28,916 nucleotides of DNA from a virus. The stretch lies in the IMG/VR virus record IMGVR_UViG_3300030106_000971, positions 1 to 28,916 of that record. The stretch is one strand, 5' to 3'. Below the pieces are notes generated by a model, which was not told the origin of the DNA, made no database searches, and saw only the letters and a list, made by a program, of their open reading frames with translations. This document shows positions 6,792-13,094 of the stretch, in pieces; the stretch's first letter is position 1, and each line of letters opens with the position of its first letter. The translations under genes and the position numbers were made by a program.

Positions 6792-7202
6792 ATGATAAAA
6801 AAAGGAGTAGTAACACAAGCACAAGCAAATGGAACATGGGAGGGTAAATTCGGTCTTATGTATAAACATGAGATTACATTTGATAATGGAGATAGTGGTG
6901 AATATAGTAGTAAATCACAAGATCAAACAAAATTTATAGTAGGTCAAGATACTGAATATGAATTTATAGATGGTAAATTTCCTAAGATAAAACCAGTCAA
7001 TACATTTCAACAAGGTAATTTTACAACTAAAGCAAAAGATGATGTACAAGAATATATAGTAAAACAAAGTAGTTTAAAATGTGCTACTGATTTTATTATA
7101 GCTAATGGTGGTGATGTTAAATCTATTATAGATACTGCTGAAATATTTACAAACTGGGTGCTAAAAGGAGAAAAACCTAGTAGTAATAATATGCCTTTTT
7201 AG
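6792..7202 (+). CDS. Probable single-stranded DNA-binding protein
   Basis: A 136-residue protein whose N-terminal part (KKGVVTQAQANGTWEGKFGLMYKHEITFDNGDSGEYSSKSQDQTKFIVGQDTEYEF) has the alternating strands of an OB fold. It ends with a flexible SSNNMPF tail, like the (D)DIPF tip through which SSBs contact partner proteins. The middle section (DDVQEYIVKQSSLKCATDFI...) is helical. It lies at the head of the replication block, where phage SSBs are common. The classical acidic tip is absent, so the call is moderate. Confidence 0.6.
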   Translation: MIKKGVVTQAQANGTWEGKFGLMYKHEITFDNGDSGEYSSKSQDQTKFIVGQDTEYEFIDGKFPKIKPVNTFQQGNFTTKAKDDVQEYIVKQSSLKCATDFIIANGGDVKSIIDTAEIFTNWVLKGEKPSSNNMPF

Positions 7203-7204
7203 TT

Positions 7205-7408
7205 ATGAGTTATTTTAAAAATCATAAAAAGAAAACTATTCAAATCTTAAATCATGTTGCAAAACATATGAAAGAAAGTGATTTTGATTATGAGATGATA
7301 GATTTAGAATTAGCATTAGAAGAGGCAAAAACACATTATTATCATTATTTAAAAATGAAAGATGATGATAAATACAAACCGAATATTGAACATAAAAGTT
7401 ATAAGTAA
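7205..7408 (+). CDS. Hypothetical protein (67 aa)
   Basis: A 67-residue helical protein with a basic N-terminus and several His and Tyr residues (AKTHYYHYLKMKDDDKYK). It overlaps the next start by one base (TAATG), so it is translationally linked to it. No family or motif is recognised. Confidence 0.55.
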   Translation: MSYFKNHKKKTIQILNHVAKHMKESDFDYEMIDLELALEEAKTHYYHYLKMKDDDKYKPNIEHKSYK

Positions 7409-7620
7409 TGAAAAATATATATTATACAGATACAGGTTTAGAAATAAAATATTTAATACATAAAGATAGTGGTGATTATTTACAACCACCACATAATGAA
7501 ATAGAAATAATATCAATTTGTTATAATGATATTGACATAACTAATTTAATGTATGAAACATCAGAGCCATATTTAGAAACTTTAATAGAAAAAATAGAAG
7601 ATGATACAAAAAGAAATTAA
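7408..7620 (+). CDS. Hypothetical protein (70 aa)
   Basis: A 70-residue acidic protein of mixed strand and helix (IYYTDTGLEIKYLIHKDSGDY...IEIISICYNDIDITNLMYE). It overlaps the downstream DnaA-like gene by 20 bases. No family is recognised; coupling to the replication genes suggests early expression. Confidence 0.55.
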   Translation: MKNIYYTDTGLEIKYLIHKDSGDYLQPPHNEIEIISICYNDIDITNLMYETSEPYLETLIEKIEDDTKRN

Positions 7621-8032
7621 TAAAATAAAATTTATAGCAGAACAGTATTTAGATATACCATTAGGCTCAATAGATGGTGAGAAACGCACACGTGATATTT
7701 CATTAGCAAGAATGGTAGTAGGTGCTTTTATAATTTGTGATTTAGATATAAGTATCGGCAAAGCATGTAAACTTTTAAATAGAGATAGAACTAGCTTTTA
7801 TTTTTATCAAAAAAAATATAAAGAGTATATGAGTGATTGTAAAATTTATCCTGAATATATAGAGTTATATAATTTTATACATGATACATATATGAACGAT
7901 CAAAAGAGTTTGTTAAAAGATGCTAATACAAAAAACTGGCTATATAAATTAGAAACAGTAAAAAACCATCAAAAAATTATTGATAGAAAAATGAAACAAA
8001 TTGAGAAAGAGGCAAAAATGTTAGGCATATGA
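7601..8032 (+). CDS. DnaA domain IV-like DNA-binding protein
   Basis: A 143-residue protein. Residues about 23-72 follow the DnaA domain IV (Bac_DnaA_C) pattern: EKRTRDISLARMVVGAFI, then IGKACKLLNRDRTSFYFYQKKY, which aligns with the DnaA box-binding helix-turn-helix and its signature GRDHTTV. No AAA+ domain is present, so it is an orphan DNA-binding module with a charged helical tail (about 95-143). It precedes the initiator gene with a 4-base ATGA overlap. It may bind DnaA boxes or the phage origin and help load host replication proteins, or compete with host DnaA; both roles are inferred. Confidence 0.65.
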   Translation: MIQKEINKIKFIAEQYLDIPLGSIDGEKRTRDISLARMVVGAFIICDLDISIGKACKLLNRDRTSFYFYQKKYKEYMSDCKIYPEYIELYNFIHDTYMNDQKSLLKDANTKNWLYKLETVKNHQKIIDRKMKQIEKEAKMLGI

Positions 8033-8670
8033 AAAAAATAGTAGTTAAGAAAAAAACAGATTATACAGTAATATCTAATGTGTTTTTACGTGATGAAAAA
8101 CTATCACTTAAAAGTAAAGGTTTATTAGCATATGTTTTATCATTACCGAATGATTGGGTTTTGTATGTTACTGAATTATCAAATCACCATAAAGACGGCA
8201 CAAGTGCTATTTATAGTGCTTTTAAAGAATTAATAGAGCATGGATACGTAAGGAGAAAACGTGAACGCATAGATGGTAAATTAAAAGGTATTGATTATAT
8301 TATATCAGAAATGCCTATATTAGAAAACCTTAATGTTGAAAACCTTAATCAAGAAAATCTTAATAAAGAAAATCAAGCACTACTAAATACTAATAATAAC
8401 AAAGTAAATAATATACAAAGTAATTATATATTAGAGTGGAATGATATAGCAATACAAATAAATTTTAATGATCTTGACAACTTTATAGATTATTGGACAG
8501 AAAAAAGTCCATTAGGAAAAAAGATGAGATGGCAAAAACAAAAGACATTTGATGTAAAAAGGAGAATGTTAAGGTGGCAAAGAAATAATTTTAATAAGCC
8601 TAAAGTATCACAAACAAAACACATGCTTAATGTATGGCAAGAGGCTAAAAAAATAATTAATAATGGATAA
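8029..8670 (+). CDS. Replication initiator-like protein (winged helix, lambda O-like)
   Basis: A 213-residue protein. The N-terminal about 95 residues match the phage initiator winged-helix pattern (YTVISNVFLRDEKLSLKSKGLLAYVLSLPNDW, then YSAFKELIEHGYVRRKR). A linker at about residues 99-116 repeats ENLNx, encoded by tandem 15-base repeats that could be origin iterons. The C-terminal part (about 135-213) is helical, with WTEKSPLGKKMRWQKQKTFDVKRRMLRWQRN, and probably contacts the helicase loader. In lambda O, origin iterons lie inside the initiator gene in the same way. Its neighbours are the DnaA-like protein and a possible loader, so I infer a role in starting phage DNA replication. Confidence 0.75.
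   Translation: MKKIVVKKKTDYTVISNVFLRDEKLSLKSKGLLAYVLSLPNDWVLYVTELSNHHKDGTSAIYSAFKELIEHGYVRRKRERIDGKLKGIDYIISEMPILENLNVENLNQENLNKENQALLNTNNNKVNNIQSNYILEWNDIAIQINFNDLDNFIDYWTEKSPLGKKMRWQKQKTFDVKRRMLRWQRNNFNKPKVSQTKHMLNVWQEAKKIINNG
8323..8376 (+). other. Candidate replication origin: tandem 15-bp repeats
   Basis: Three tandem 15-base units at 8323-8337, 8338-8352 and 8353-8367 share GAAAAYCTTAAT plus three variable bases; a partial fourth unit follows at 8368-8376. A strongly AT-rich stretch (about 8377-8440) follows directly. The layout parallels the iterons and AT-rich melting region inside the lambda O gene. The repeats also encode a low-complexity peptide linker, so selection could be at either level. 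Confidence 0.5.
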
Positions 8671-9052
8671 AATATGGCATAGATTTAATACAGATATTAA
8701 AGCACTCAAAAATGATTGTGTTGATGTTATTAGTAAGTGTTATTTAATGTTAGGACAAAAGCCTGATGCACAACAAGTTGTAACAATGGCTAGTTTATTA
8801 TATTATGATTTAATAAATAGATATTCTACTATGACAATACAAGAGGTGCAATTTGCTTTAGAGAAAGGCATAAAAGATGGTGATGATCTAAATTGTTTTA
8901 TAAATGCTAGAAGTTGGAATGTATGGTTAAAACAACATAAAAAAAGTGAGCAATTAAAAAGACAACAAAAACTAATTACAGATTATCAAAAACACGAGCA
9001 AAACATTAAAGCAATAGATAGTACAATAAATAAAGCAAAACAATTAAAATGA
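8663..9052 (+). CDS. Possible helicase loader-type protein
   Basis: A 129-residue helical protein. The segment MLGQKPDAQQVVTMASLLYYDLINRYSTMTIQEVQFALEKGIKDGD resembles the helical core of small replication-accessory proteins of the helicase-loader type found after phage initiator genes, and the C-terminal third is a charged helix. It overlaps the initiator by 8 bases and the methyltransferase by 4 (ATGA). No ATPase motif is present. The role is mainly inferred from order and general pattern. Confidence 0.45.
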   Translation: MDKIWHRFNTDIKALKNDCVDVISKCYLMLGQKPDAQQVVTMASLLYYDLINRYSTMTIQEVQFALEKGIKDGDDLNCFINARSWNVWLKQHKKSEQLKRQQKLITDYQKHEQNIKAIDSTINKAKQLK

Positions 9053-9690
9053 AAGTGTTAGAATTATTTGCAGGTAGTCGTAGTATAGGAAATGTCGCAG
9101 AAAAATATGGTTGTAAAGTTTTTAGTGTTGATATTATAAATTTTAAAAAAATAAATTTAGTTAAAGATATTTGTAATGTAAATATGAATGACATTCCTTT
9201 TTATCCTGACATGATTTGGGCATCACCACCTTGTACATATTTTAGTGTAGCTAGTATAGGACATCATTGGAACGAAGATCATACTCCAAAAACTAAAGAA
9301 GCTATAAAAGGCATGGAAATTCTTGAAGCTACTTTAAATCTTGTTTTAAGCTATAAAAAAAGCATATATTACATAGAAAATCCAGTTGGTAAAATGCGAA
9401 GAAAAATAAAAGGAATAAACAGAACAACAATTACATATTGTAGTTATGGTGACAATAGAATGAAGCCAACAGACATTTGGAGTAATAATATATTTGACAT
9501 ATTTAATATAAATGGTTGGAAACCGAAGTCACAATGTTTTGCAGGAAACAAAAAATGTCACCACGAAGAAGCACCAAGAGGTAGTAAAACTGGAACTCAA
9601 GGACTTAAAAATAATTATGAACGCAGTAAAATACCTGAACAATTATGTAAAGATATTATTGAAGCAACAATTTATAAACTAAAAAAATAA
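9049..9690 (+). CDS. DNA (cytosine-5) methyltransferase-like protein
   Basis: A 213-residue small C5 methyltransferase. Motif I is VLELFAGSRSIG (3-14) for S-adenosylmethionine binding. Motif IV is WASPPCTYFS (57-66) with catalytic C62. The motif VI counterpart is IENPVG (109-114), with Glu110. The C-terminal NNYERSKIPEQLCKDI matches the RSxIPxxL element near motifs IX-X. It is shorter than restriction-modification C5 enzymes, as is common for solitary phage methylases. It may protect phage DNA from restriction. Target specificity cannot be read from the sequence. Confidence 0.8.
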   Translation: MKVLELFAGSRSIGNVAEKYGCKVFSVDIINFKKINLVKDICNVNMNDIPFYPDMIWASPPCTYFSVASIGHHWNEDHTPKTKEAIKGMEILEATLNLVLSYKKSIYYIENPVGKMRRKIKGINRTTITYCSYGDNRMKPTDIWSNNIFDIFNINGWKPKSQCFAGNKKCHHEEAPRGSKTGTQGLKNNYERSKIPEQLCKDIIEATIYKLKK

Positions 9691-9691
9691 A

Positions 9692-9817
9692 ATGAATATA
9701 TTAATATTAACATTAGCTATATTATCTTTACTATATACTTGTATATGGTTAGCAGTAGATAATATGAATTATAAAAGAAAACAAAAAAAATTTAAAGATA
9801 GAATTAACAAATATTAA
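9692..9817 (+). CDS. Small membrane protein (41 aa)
   Basis: A 41-codon frame starting just after the methyltransferase. Residues 2-20 form one hydrophobic segment (NILILTLAILSLLYTCIWL) followed by a strongly basic tail (NYKRKQKKFKDRINKY), giving a clear inside-positive single-pass topology. It fills the gap between two genes. No family is recognised. Confidence 0.55.
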   Translation: MNILILTLAILSLLYTCIWLAVDNMNYKRKQKKFKDRINKY

Positions 9818-9823
9818 ATAATT

Positions 9824-10039
9824 ATGAAACTAAATCAAAAACAAAAGGTATTAAGACATTTAAAAAACTATGGTAGCATCACGCCATTAGAGGCATTTAA
9901 TGATTATGCAATTATGAGATTAACAAGCAGAATATGTGAGTTAAAAGATGAGGGTTATAATATTAAATCAGAATTAATAAGTAGCACAAATAGATTTAAA
10001 GAGAAAGTATCATTTAGTAAATATACACTTTGTGAGTAA
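9824..10039 (+). CDS. Small winged-helix DNA-binding protein (HTH_39-like)
   Basis: A 71-residue protein that is a single winged-helix domain: QKQKVLRHLKNYGSITPLEAFNDYAIMRLTSRICELKDEGYNIKSE, then a short wing. The pattern (iTplEA...ig.rLtsRI.eLk.eGy.I) is typical of the phage HTH_39 group, often found beside replication and NinG genes. It is a candidate early regulator of phage transcription or replication. The next gene starts at a GTG inside its last codons. Confidence 0.7.
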   Translation: MKLNQKQKVLRHLKNYGSITPLEAFNDYAIMRLTSRICELKDEGYNIKSELISSTNRFKEKVSFSKYTLCE

Positions 10040-10415
10040 ATCAAAACTTGTAAAAAAACTAGATCAAATATTCAGTAAGTACATTAGATGGTATTATGCT
10101 GATGCTAATGGTTATGTATCTTGCTATACTTGTGGCACTACTAAACCAGTAAAAGAAATGCAGGCAGGACATTTTCAAAGCAGACGACATTATGCAACTC
10201 GCTGGTTATCAGATAATTGCAGACCACAATGTGTAAAATGCAATATGTTTATGCAGGGCAATATTTGGATTTATGGTAATAAGCTAAAAGCAGAAATAGG
10301 TGAAGATAAATTTGATAAACTTATACAATTATCAAACACAAGTGTAAAACGTAGTAAACAAGATTATGAAGATATGATAAAATACTACAAAGATGAATTA
10401 AACAAATTTATGTGA
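10032..10415 (+). CDS. ninG: NinG-like recombination protein
   Basis: A 127-residue protein beginning at a GTG that overlaps the previous stop by 8 bases. It shows the NinG/Rap pattern: CYTCGT (C31, C34), AGHFQSRRHYATRWLSDNCRPQCVKCN (H47, C67, C70), then a helical tail. Lambda NinG (Rap) is a Holliday-junction endonuclease that directs RecBCD- or Red-type recombination; the Cys/His set suggests a zinc-stabilised HNH-like fold. No phage recombinase of the RecT/Erf type is visible, so it probably works with host recombination. Confidence 0.85.
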   Translation: MSKSKLVKKLDQIFSKYIRWYYADANGYVSCYTCGTTKPVKEMQAGHFQSRRHYATRWLSDNCRPQCVKCNMFMQGNIWIYGNKLKAEIGEDKFDKLIQLSNTSVKRSKQDYEDMIKYYKDELNKFM

Positions 10416-10452
10416 ATAACTAATTTTCAACAACTTACATATTGCTTATTTA

Positions 10453-10473
10453 TTTTTGTAAACTTGACTTGTG
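10453..10473 (+). promoter_or_regulatory. Second early/middle-type promoter, reaching the GTG start
   Basis: The bases TTTTTGTA, then AAACTTG, then ACTTGTG match the block at 6142-6162 in 18 of 21 positions. The -7 box here is TAAACTTG (10459-10466), one change from TANNTTTG. The GTG start codon at 10471 lies inside the block, so a transcript starting a few bases after the -7 box would be almost leaderless. I infer that it drives the sigma-like gene. Confidence 0.5.
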
Positions 10474-10995
10474 CAACTAACACAAAAAGAATATAATAAA
10501 TTATTATCTATTGCAAGAAATATATGTAAAACAGATTTTGTAGAAGATTTGTTACATGAGGCATTGTTTGTATGCTTAAAGTACCCACCTGAAAAAATGG
10601 AGTTTATCAAAAAAGATGGTAAACTCTTTTTTTTTGTAGCACGTATAATGGCTAATATGTATCATAGTAAAACAAGTCAATACTATTATCAAATAGCTAG
10701 GTTTTACGATAAGCACACTTTACAAGATTGCAATAAAATACAAAAATTTATATTTACTAATGAAACTAATAATAGACAAAAGATAGAAACAATAGAGATA
10801 ATTTTAGATGAACTCTATTGGTATGATAAAGAATTATTTAAATTATATTACTTTGGTGAATTAGATGGTAATAAATATACACTATCTTCATTAGCAAATA
10901 AAACAGGTATAAGTAGGCGTAGTATATTTACTACAATTAAAAATGTAAAAACATACATAAAAAAAAGATTAGATGAAATTAGAAGAGTTGATTAA
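10471..10995 (+). CDS. Sigma-70-family-like transcription factor
   Basis: A 174-residue protein with an ECF-sigma layout. Residues about 11-75 resemble region 2 (LLSIARNICKTDFVEDLLHEALFVCL...LFFFVARIMANMYHSK). After a linker, residues about 110-168 resemble region 4, with a helix-turn-helix LSSLANKTGISRRSIFTTIKNVKTYIKKRL. The only possible start is GTG 10471, since an in-frame TGA lies at 10465. It sits between the early and late blocks behind its own promoter, as expected for a middle gene that turns on late transcription. It also contains one copy of the phage-specific promoter element (10730-10759). I infer that it redirects host RNA polymerase to the four TTATATTTACTA promoters. Similarity is moderate, so it could be a sigma-like DNA-binding activator. 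Confidence 0.7.
   Translation: MQLTQKEYNKLLSIARNICKTDFVEDLLHEALFVCLKYPPEKMEFIKKDGKLFFFVARIMANMYHSKTSQYYYQIARFYDKHTLQDCNKIQKFIFTNETNNRQKIETIEIILDELYWYDKELFKLYYFGELDGNKYTLSSLANKTGISRRSIFTTIKNVKTYIKKRLDEIRRVD
10730..10759 (+). promoter_or_regulatory. Phage-specific promoter copy 1, inside the sigma-like gene
   Basis: GCAATAAAA at 10730-10738, nine further bases, then TTATATTTACTA at 10748-10759, with exactly the same 18-base offset as the three intergenic copies. Though inside a coding region, the whole bipartite element is kept. Placed here it could transcribe the downstream block of regulators, ParB/Mom, the tRNA-like RNA and terminase, and give the sigma gene an antiterminal feedback arrangement. 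Function is inferred. Confidence 0.55.
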
Positions 10996-11185
10996 ATATA
11001 CAGATTATAATGTACCTGCAATAGAATTTTATAATGAATATGGAGATTTAGAATATGTAGCAAATTTAAATGAATTTGAGTTTGATGATATAGATGTAGT
11101 ATATGGTAGATGGTTTGAGCCATATGGAATAGTTAAAATAAGAAGAAAATATGAAAAAACCGAATTTGATGATAAAAGCATATAA
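10973..11185 (+). CDS. Hypothetical acidic protein (70 aa)
   Basis: A 70-residue acidic protein rich in Tyr, Glu and Asp (VPAIEFYNEYGDLEYVANLNEFEFDDIDVVYGRWFEPYGIVKI), probably a small strand-rich domain. It overlaps the sigma-like gene by 23 bases and the zinc-ribbon gene by 35 bases. No family is recognised. Confidence 0.6.
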   Translation: MKLEELIKYTDYNVPAIEFYNEYGDLEYVANLNEFEFDDIDVVYGRWFEPYGIVKIRRKYEKTEFDDKSI

Positions 11186-11393
11186 TCTACTTAAAGCTAG
11201 TTATAGAAGATCTGTAAGTGGTTTTGAAGATGTAGATGAAGTTACTTTTTATGATAGAGTACACACTTGTACAAGGTGTGATAAATTTGATTATATAGAA
11301 TATGAATGTACTGTATGTGGCTGTCCTATAGAAACTAAAGCAAAATGGAAGTCAGAAACATGTCCTAAAAATAAATGGTATGAAGTTAAGTAA
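11151..11393 (+). CDS. Small zinc-ribbon protein
   Basis: An 80-residue protein with two Cys pairs plus extra Cys: C40-x-x-C43, C53-x-x-C56-x-C58 and C71. The layout HTCTRCDKFDYIEYECTVCGCPI is a zinc ribbon like those in small phage proteins near terminase or modification genes. It may be a protein or nucleic-acid adaptor. It overlaps genes on both sides. Confidence 0.65.
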   Translation: MKKPNLMIKAYNLLKASYRRSVSGFEDVDEVTFYDRVHTCTRCDKFDYIEYECTVCGCPIETKAKWKSETCPKNKWYEVK

Positions 11394-11622
11394 AGAACAA
11401 AAGGAGAAAGTAGAATATATTTGGAAAGGTATTAAAACAGGTCAAGCTAAAAGTCATCACTATAAGGTAGAGATGATTAAGTTTTATAATGAGATGAATA
11501 ACAAAAAATATAAATATACAACTGGTTGTAGTAGTTGTTTAAATACAATATATAAATATTTTGAAATGTTAGTTGAAACTAAACCAAAAAAAACTAAAAA
11601 GAAAAATGCAAGAAAAAAGTAA
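11380..11622 (+). CDS. Hypothetical basic protein (80 aa)
   Basis: An 80-residue Lys-rich helical protein with a CSSC motif (GCSSCLNTIYKYFEMLV) and a very basic tail (KPKKTKKKNARKK). The start ATG lies inside the end of the zinc-ribbon gene, and the tail overlaps the start of the next. The motif and charge suggest nucleic-acid binding. No known family is recognised. Confidence 0.6.
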   Translation: MKLSKEQKEKVEYIWKGIKTGQAKSHHYKVEMIKFYNEMNNKKYKYTTGCSSCLNTIYKYFEMLVETKPKKTKKKNARKK

Positions 11623-11881
11623 ATATTATTATGATTTTACTAGAAACATGAAATGTGATGAAATGTTAGAAGATGAAAACAAAGTACCTGCATACTATGT
11701 AGGGCGTAAAGGTATGATGGCTAAAGATGTTATATATGAGTTTGATTTATCATATAATTTAGGAACTGCATGTAGTTACATTTTACGTGCAAAACGTAAA
11801 CACAAATCACCAATAGATTGTATAAAAAAAGCTATAGCACATTTAGAGTTTGAAATAAATAATTTAGAAAATGAAAGTTAA
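11606..11881 (+). CDS. DUF3310-family protein
   Basis: I chose ATG 11606 (91 residues); the upstream TTG at 11573 would only add a shadow of the previous Lys-rich tail. The segment FDLSYNLGTACSYILRAKRKHKSPIDCIKKAIAHLEFEI matches the DUF3310 core (LGxaxxYilRaxxK...xdxxKAxxhLe), a small helical domain frequent in phages and sometimes fused to or described as nucleotide-kinase-associated. Its biochemical role is not established. It overlaps the ParB-like gene by 11 bases. Confidence 0.7.
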   Translation: MQEKSKYYYDFTRNMKCDEMLEDENKVPAYYVGRKGMMAKDVIYEFDLSYNLGTACSYILRAKRKHKSPIDCIKKAIAHLEFEINNLENES

Positions 11882-12446
11882 ATATGTAAAACCATATGAG
11901 GTAAAAGTAAATTCTAATAATCCTAGATTTATAAAAGATAATAAGTTTGATAAATTAACACAAAGTGTTAAAGATTTACCACAAATGTTAAAAATGCGAC
12001 CAATAATTGTAGATGATGATATGATTATATTAGGTGGTAATATGCGTTATCAAGCATGTGTTAAAGCAGGTTTAGATAATATACCTATTATACAATACAC
12101 AAAAAAAATGCATGAAAGTTTAGATACTGATAAAACATATGAACAAACATGTAAAGAAATTATTATAAAAGATAATGTAGGTTTTGGAGAATGGGATTGG
12201 GATATATTAGCAAATGAATGGAATACAGTAGAATTAACTGATTGGGGATTAGATGTATGGCAAAACCAAGATGATTTAATAGAGCCTGATTTTAATGATT
12301 TAACAGATGATAATATAAATAAGCCACCTGTTATTAAAATTACTTTTGCAAATGAAAATGATTTACAAAATGCAGAAACAGAAATAGCAAAAATAGTTAG
12401 TAAATACAATAAGGCAATATATTCAGTAAGTGCTGGAGAATTATGA
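11871..12446 (+). CDS. ParB/Sulfiredoxin-like nuclease-domain protein
   Basis: A 191-residue protein. Residues about 1-75 form a ParB N-terminal-like domain: NNPR (16-19), RPIIVDDDMIILGGNMRYQACVKAG (43-67) with the conserved GGxxRYxA loop that binds nucleotide in this fold. The middle keeps the DNVGFGEWDWDILANEW...LTDWGLDVW pattern common in phage ParB-like proteins that accompany DNA methylases or modification enzymes. The C-terminus (about 140-191) is a small alpha/beta domain. It overlaps the Mom-like gene by 4 bases, so the two probably act together in DNA modification; such proteins are not partition factors here, as no ParA is present. Confidence 0.8.
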   Translation: MKVKYVKPYEVKVNSNNPRFIKDNKFDKLTQSVKDLPQMLKMRPIIVDDDMIILGGNMRYQACVKAGLDNIPIIQYTKKMHESLDTDKTYEQTCKEIIIKDNVGFGEWDWDILANEWNTVELTDWGLDVWQNQDDLIEPDFNDLTDDNINKPPVIKITFANENDLQNAETEIAKIVSKYNKAIYSVSAGEL

Positions 12447-13009
12447 TATTAAAAAAGGCATCACATAAAGCTATAAAGTATGCATGTTTAAAATTTCATT
12501 ATAGTAAAAGTATGCCTGTAAATGTATTAGGATTTTCAGTATTTAATAAAAAAAATGAATGGTGTGGTTGTATTGTATATGGTTTAGGTGCTAATAATAA
12601 TTTAGCAAAGTCATTTAATGAGCCACAAGGTAGTGTAATAGAATTAGTTAGAATGGCTTTGAATGGTAAACAAGAAAGCACAAGCAAAGCGATGTCATTA
12701 AGTATAAAAATATTAAAAAAATATTTACCTTTAGTTAAATTAATTGTAAGTTATTCAGACATGGCTCAAAATCATAAAGGTATTATATATCAAGCATGTA
12801 ATTTTTACTATGTCGGTTACACACAAAGTAGGAGTGCAATAGATCCACAAGACGGTAAAATTAAACATACAAGAATATTGCATAATAAATATGGTAGTAT
12901 AAAAGGTTTTACAAGTGTAAAAGATAAACCAAAACACAAATATTTATATCCTTTAACAAAACAATATAGGAGTATATGTGAAAATATGAAAAAAGCATAT
13001 CCTAAATAA
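12443..13009 (+). CDS. Mom-like DNA adenine modification enzyme (GNAT fold)
   Basis: A 188-residue protein matching the phage Mu Mom pattern: FHYSKSMP (18-25), FSVFNKKNEWCGCIVYG, VIELVRMAL (65-73), then IVSYSDMAQNHKGIIYQACNFYYVG (101-125), the GNAT-like core with Asp106, His111 and Tyr116. Mu Mom converts adenine to N6-carbamoylmethyl-adenine and shields phage DNA from many restriction enzymes. The partner ParB-like gene lies immediately upstream, and the gene sits next to terminase, so modification may happen before packaging. The donor and exact product cannot be read from sequence. Confidence 0.8.
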   Translation: MILKKASHKAIKYACLKFHYSKSMPVNVLGFSVFNKKNEWCGCIVYGLGANNNLAKSFNEPQGSVIELVRMALNGKQESTSKAMSLSIKILKKYLPLVKLIVSYSDMAQNHKGIIYQACNFYYVGYTQSRSAIDPQDGKIKHTRILHNKYGSIKGFTSVKDKPKHKYLYPLTKQYRSICENMKKAYPK

Positions 13010-13081
13010 GCGAGTAAAGCATAAAGAGTAATGCGTTGGCTAATCCAAGTCAAAGAAGAGGTGCAATTCCATCTACTCGCT
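13009..13081 (+). ncRNA. tRNA-like structured RNA upstream of terS
   Basis: The gap folds as a full cloverleaf by hand. Acceptor-like stem: GCGAGTA 13010-13016 with TACTCGC 13074-13080, extended by A13009-T13081. D-like arm: GCAT 13019-13022 with ATGC 13031-13034, 8-base loop. Anticodon-like arm: TTGGC 13036-13040 with GTCAA 13049-13053 (one G-U), 8-base loop. T-like arm: AGAGG 13057-13061 with CC...TCT 13069-13074 around one bulged A (13071; the last pair competes with the acceptor stem), 7-base loop TGCAATT 13062-13068, resembling the canonical T-loop. Departures from a decoding tRNA are the 8-base anticodon loop, no GG in the D loop, the bulged T stem and no encoded CCA. It may be a tRNA mimic, or serve in processing, terS translation or packaging. 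Confidence 0.65.
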
Positions 13082-13094
13082 CAAAACATATAAT

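Noticed and set aside
8323-8376. CRISPR-like repeat array
   Set aside because: Units are contiguous 15-base tandem repeats without spacers and stay in the reading frame.
10922-10933. A near fifth copy of the promoter 12-mer (GTATATTTACTA) in the sigma-like gene
   Set aside because: First base differs and the upstream GYAMYAAAA element is absent at the fixed distance, so it is probably coding sequence chance.
12050-12409. Long minus-strand open frames (here, and at 13338-13694, 14067-14450, 22546-22881, 24957-25487)
   Set aside because: Each lies wholly inside or mostly within a confident plus-strand gene, has a low-complexity Ser/Leu/Phe-rich translation typical of the reverse of an AT-rich gene, and has no matching neighbours on its strand.
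13009-13081. Calling the cloverleaf a standard decoding tRNA
   Set aside because: Eight-base anticodon loop, no GG in the D loop, bulged T stem and no CCA; no amino acid identity can be assigned.
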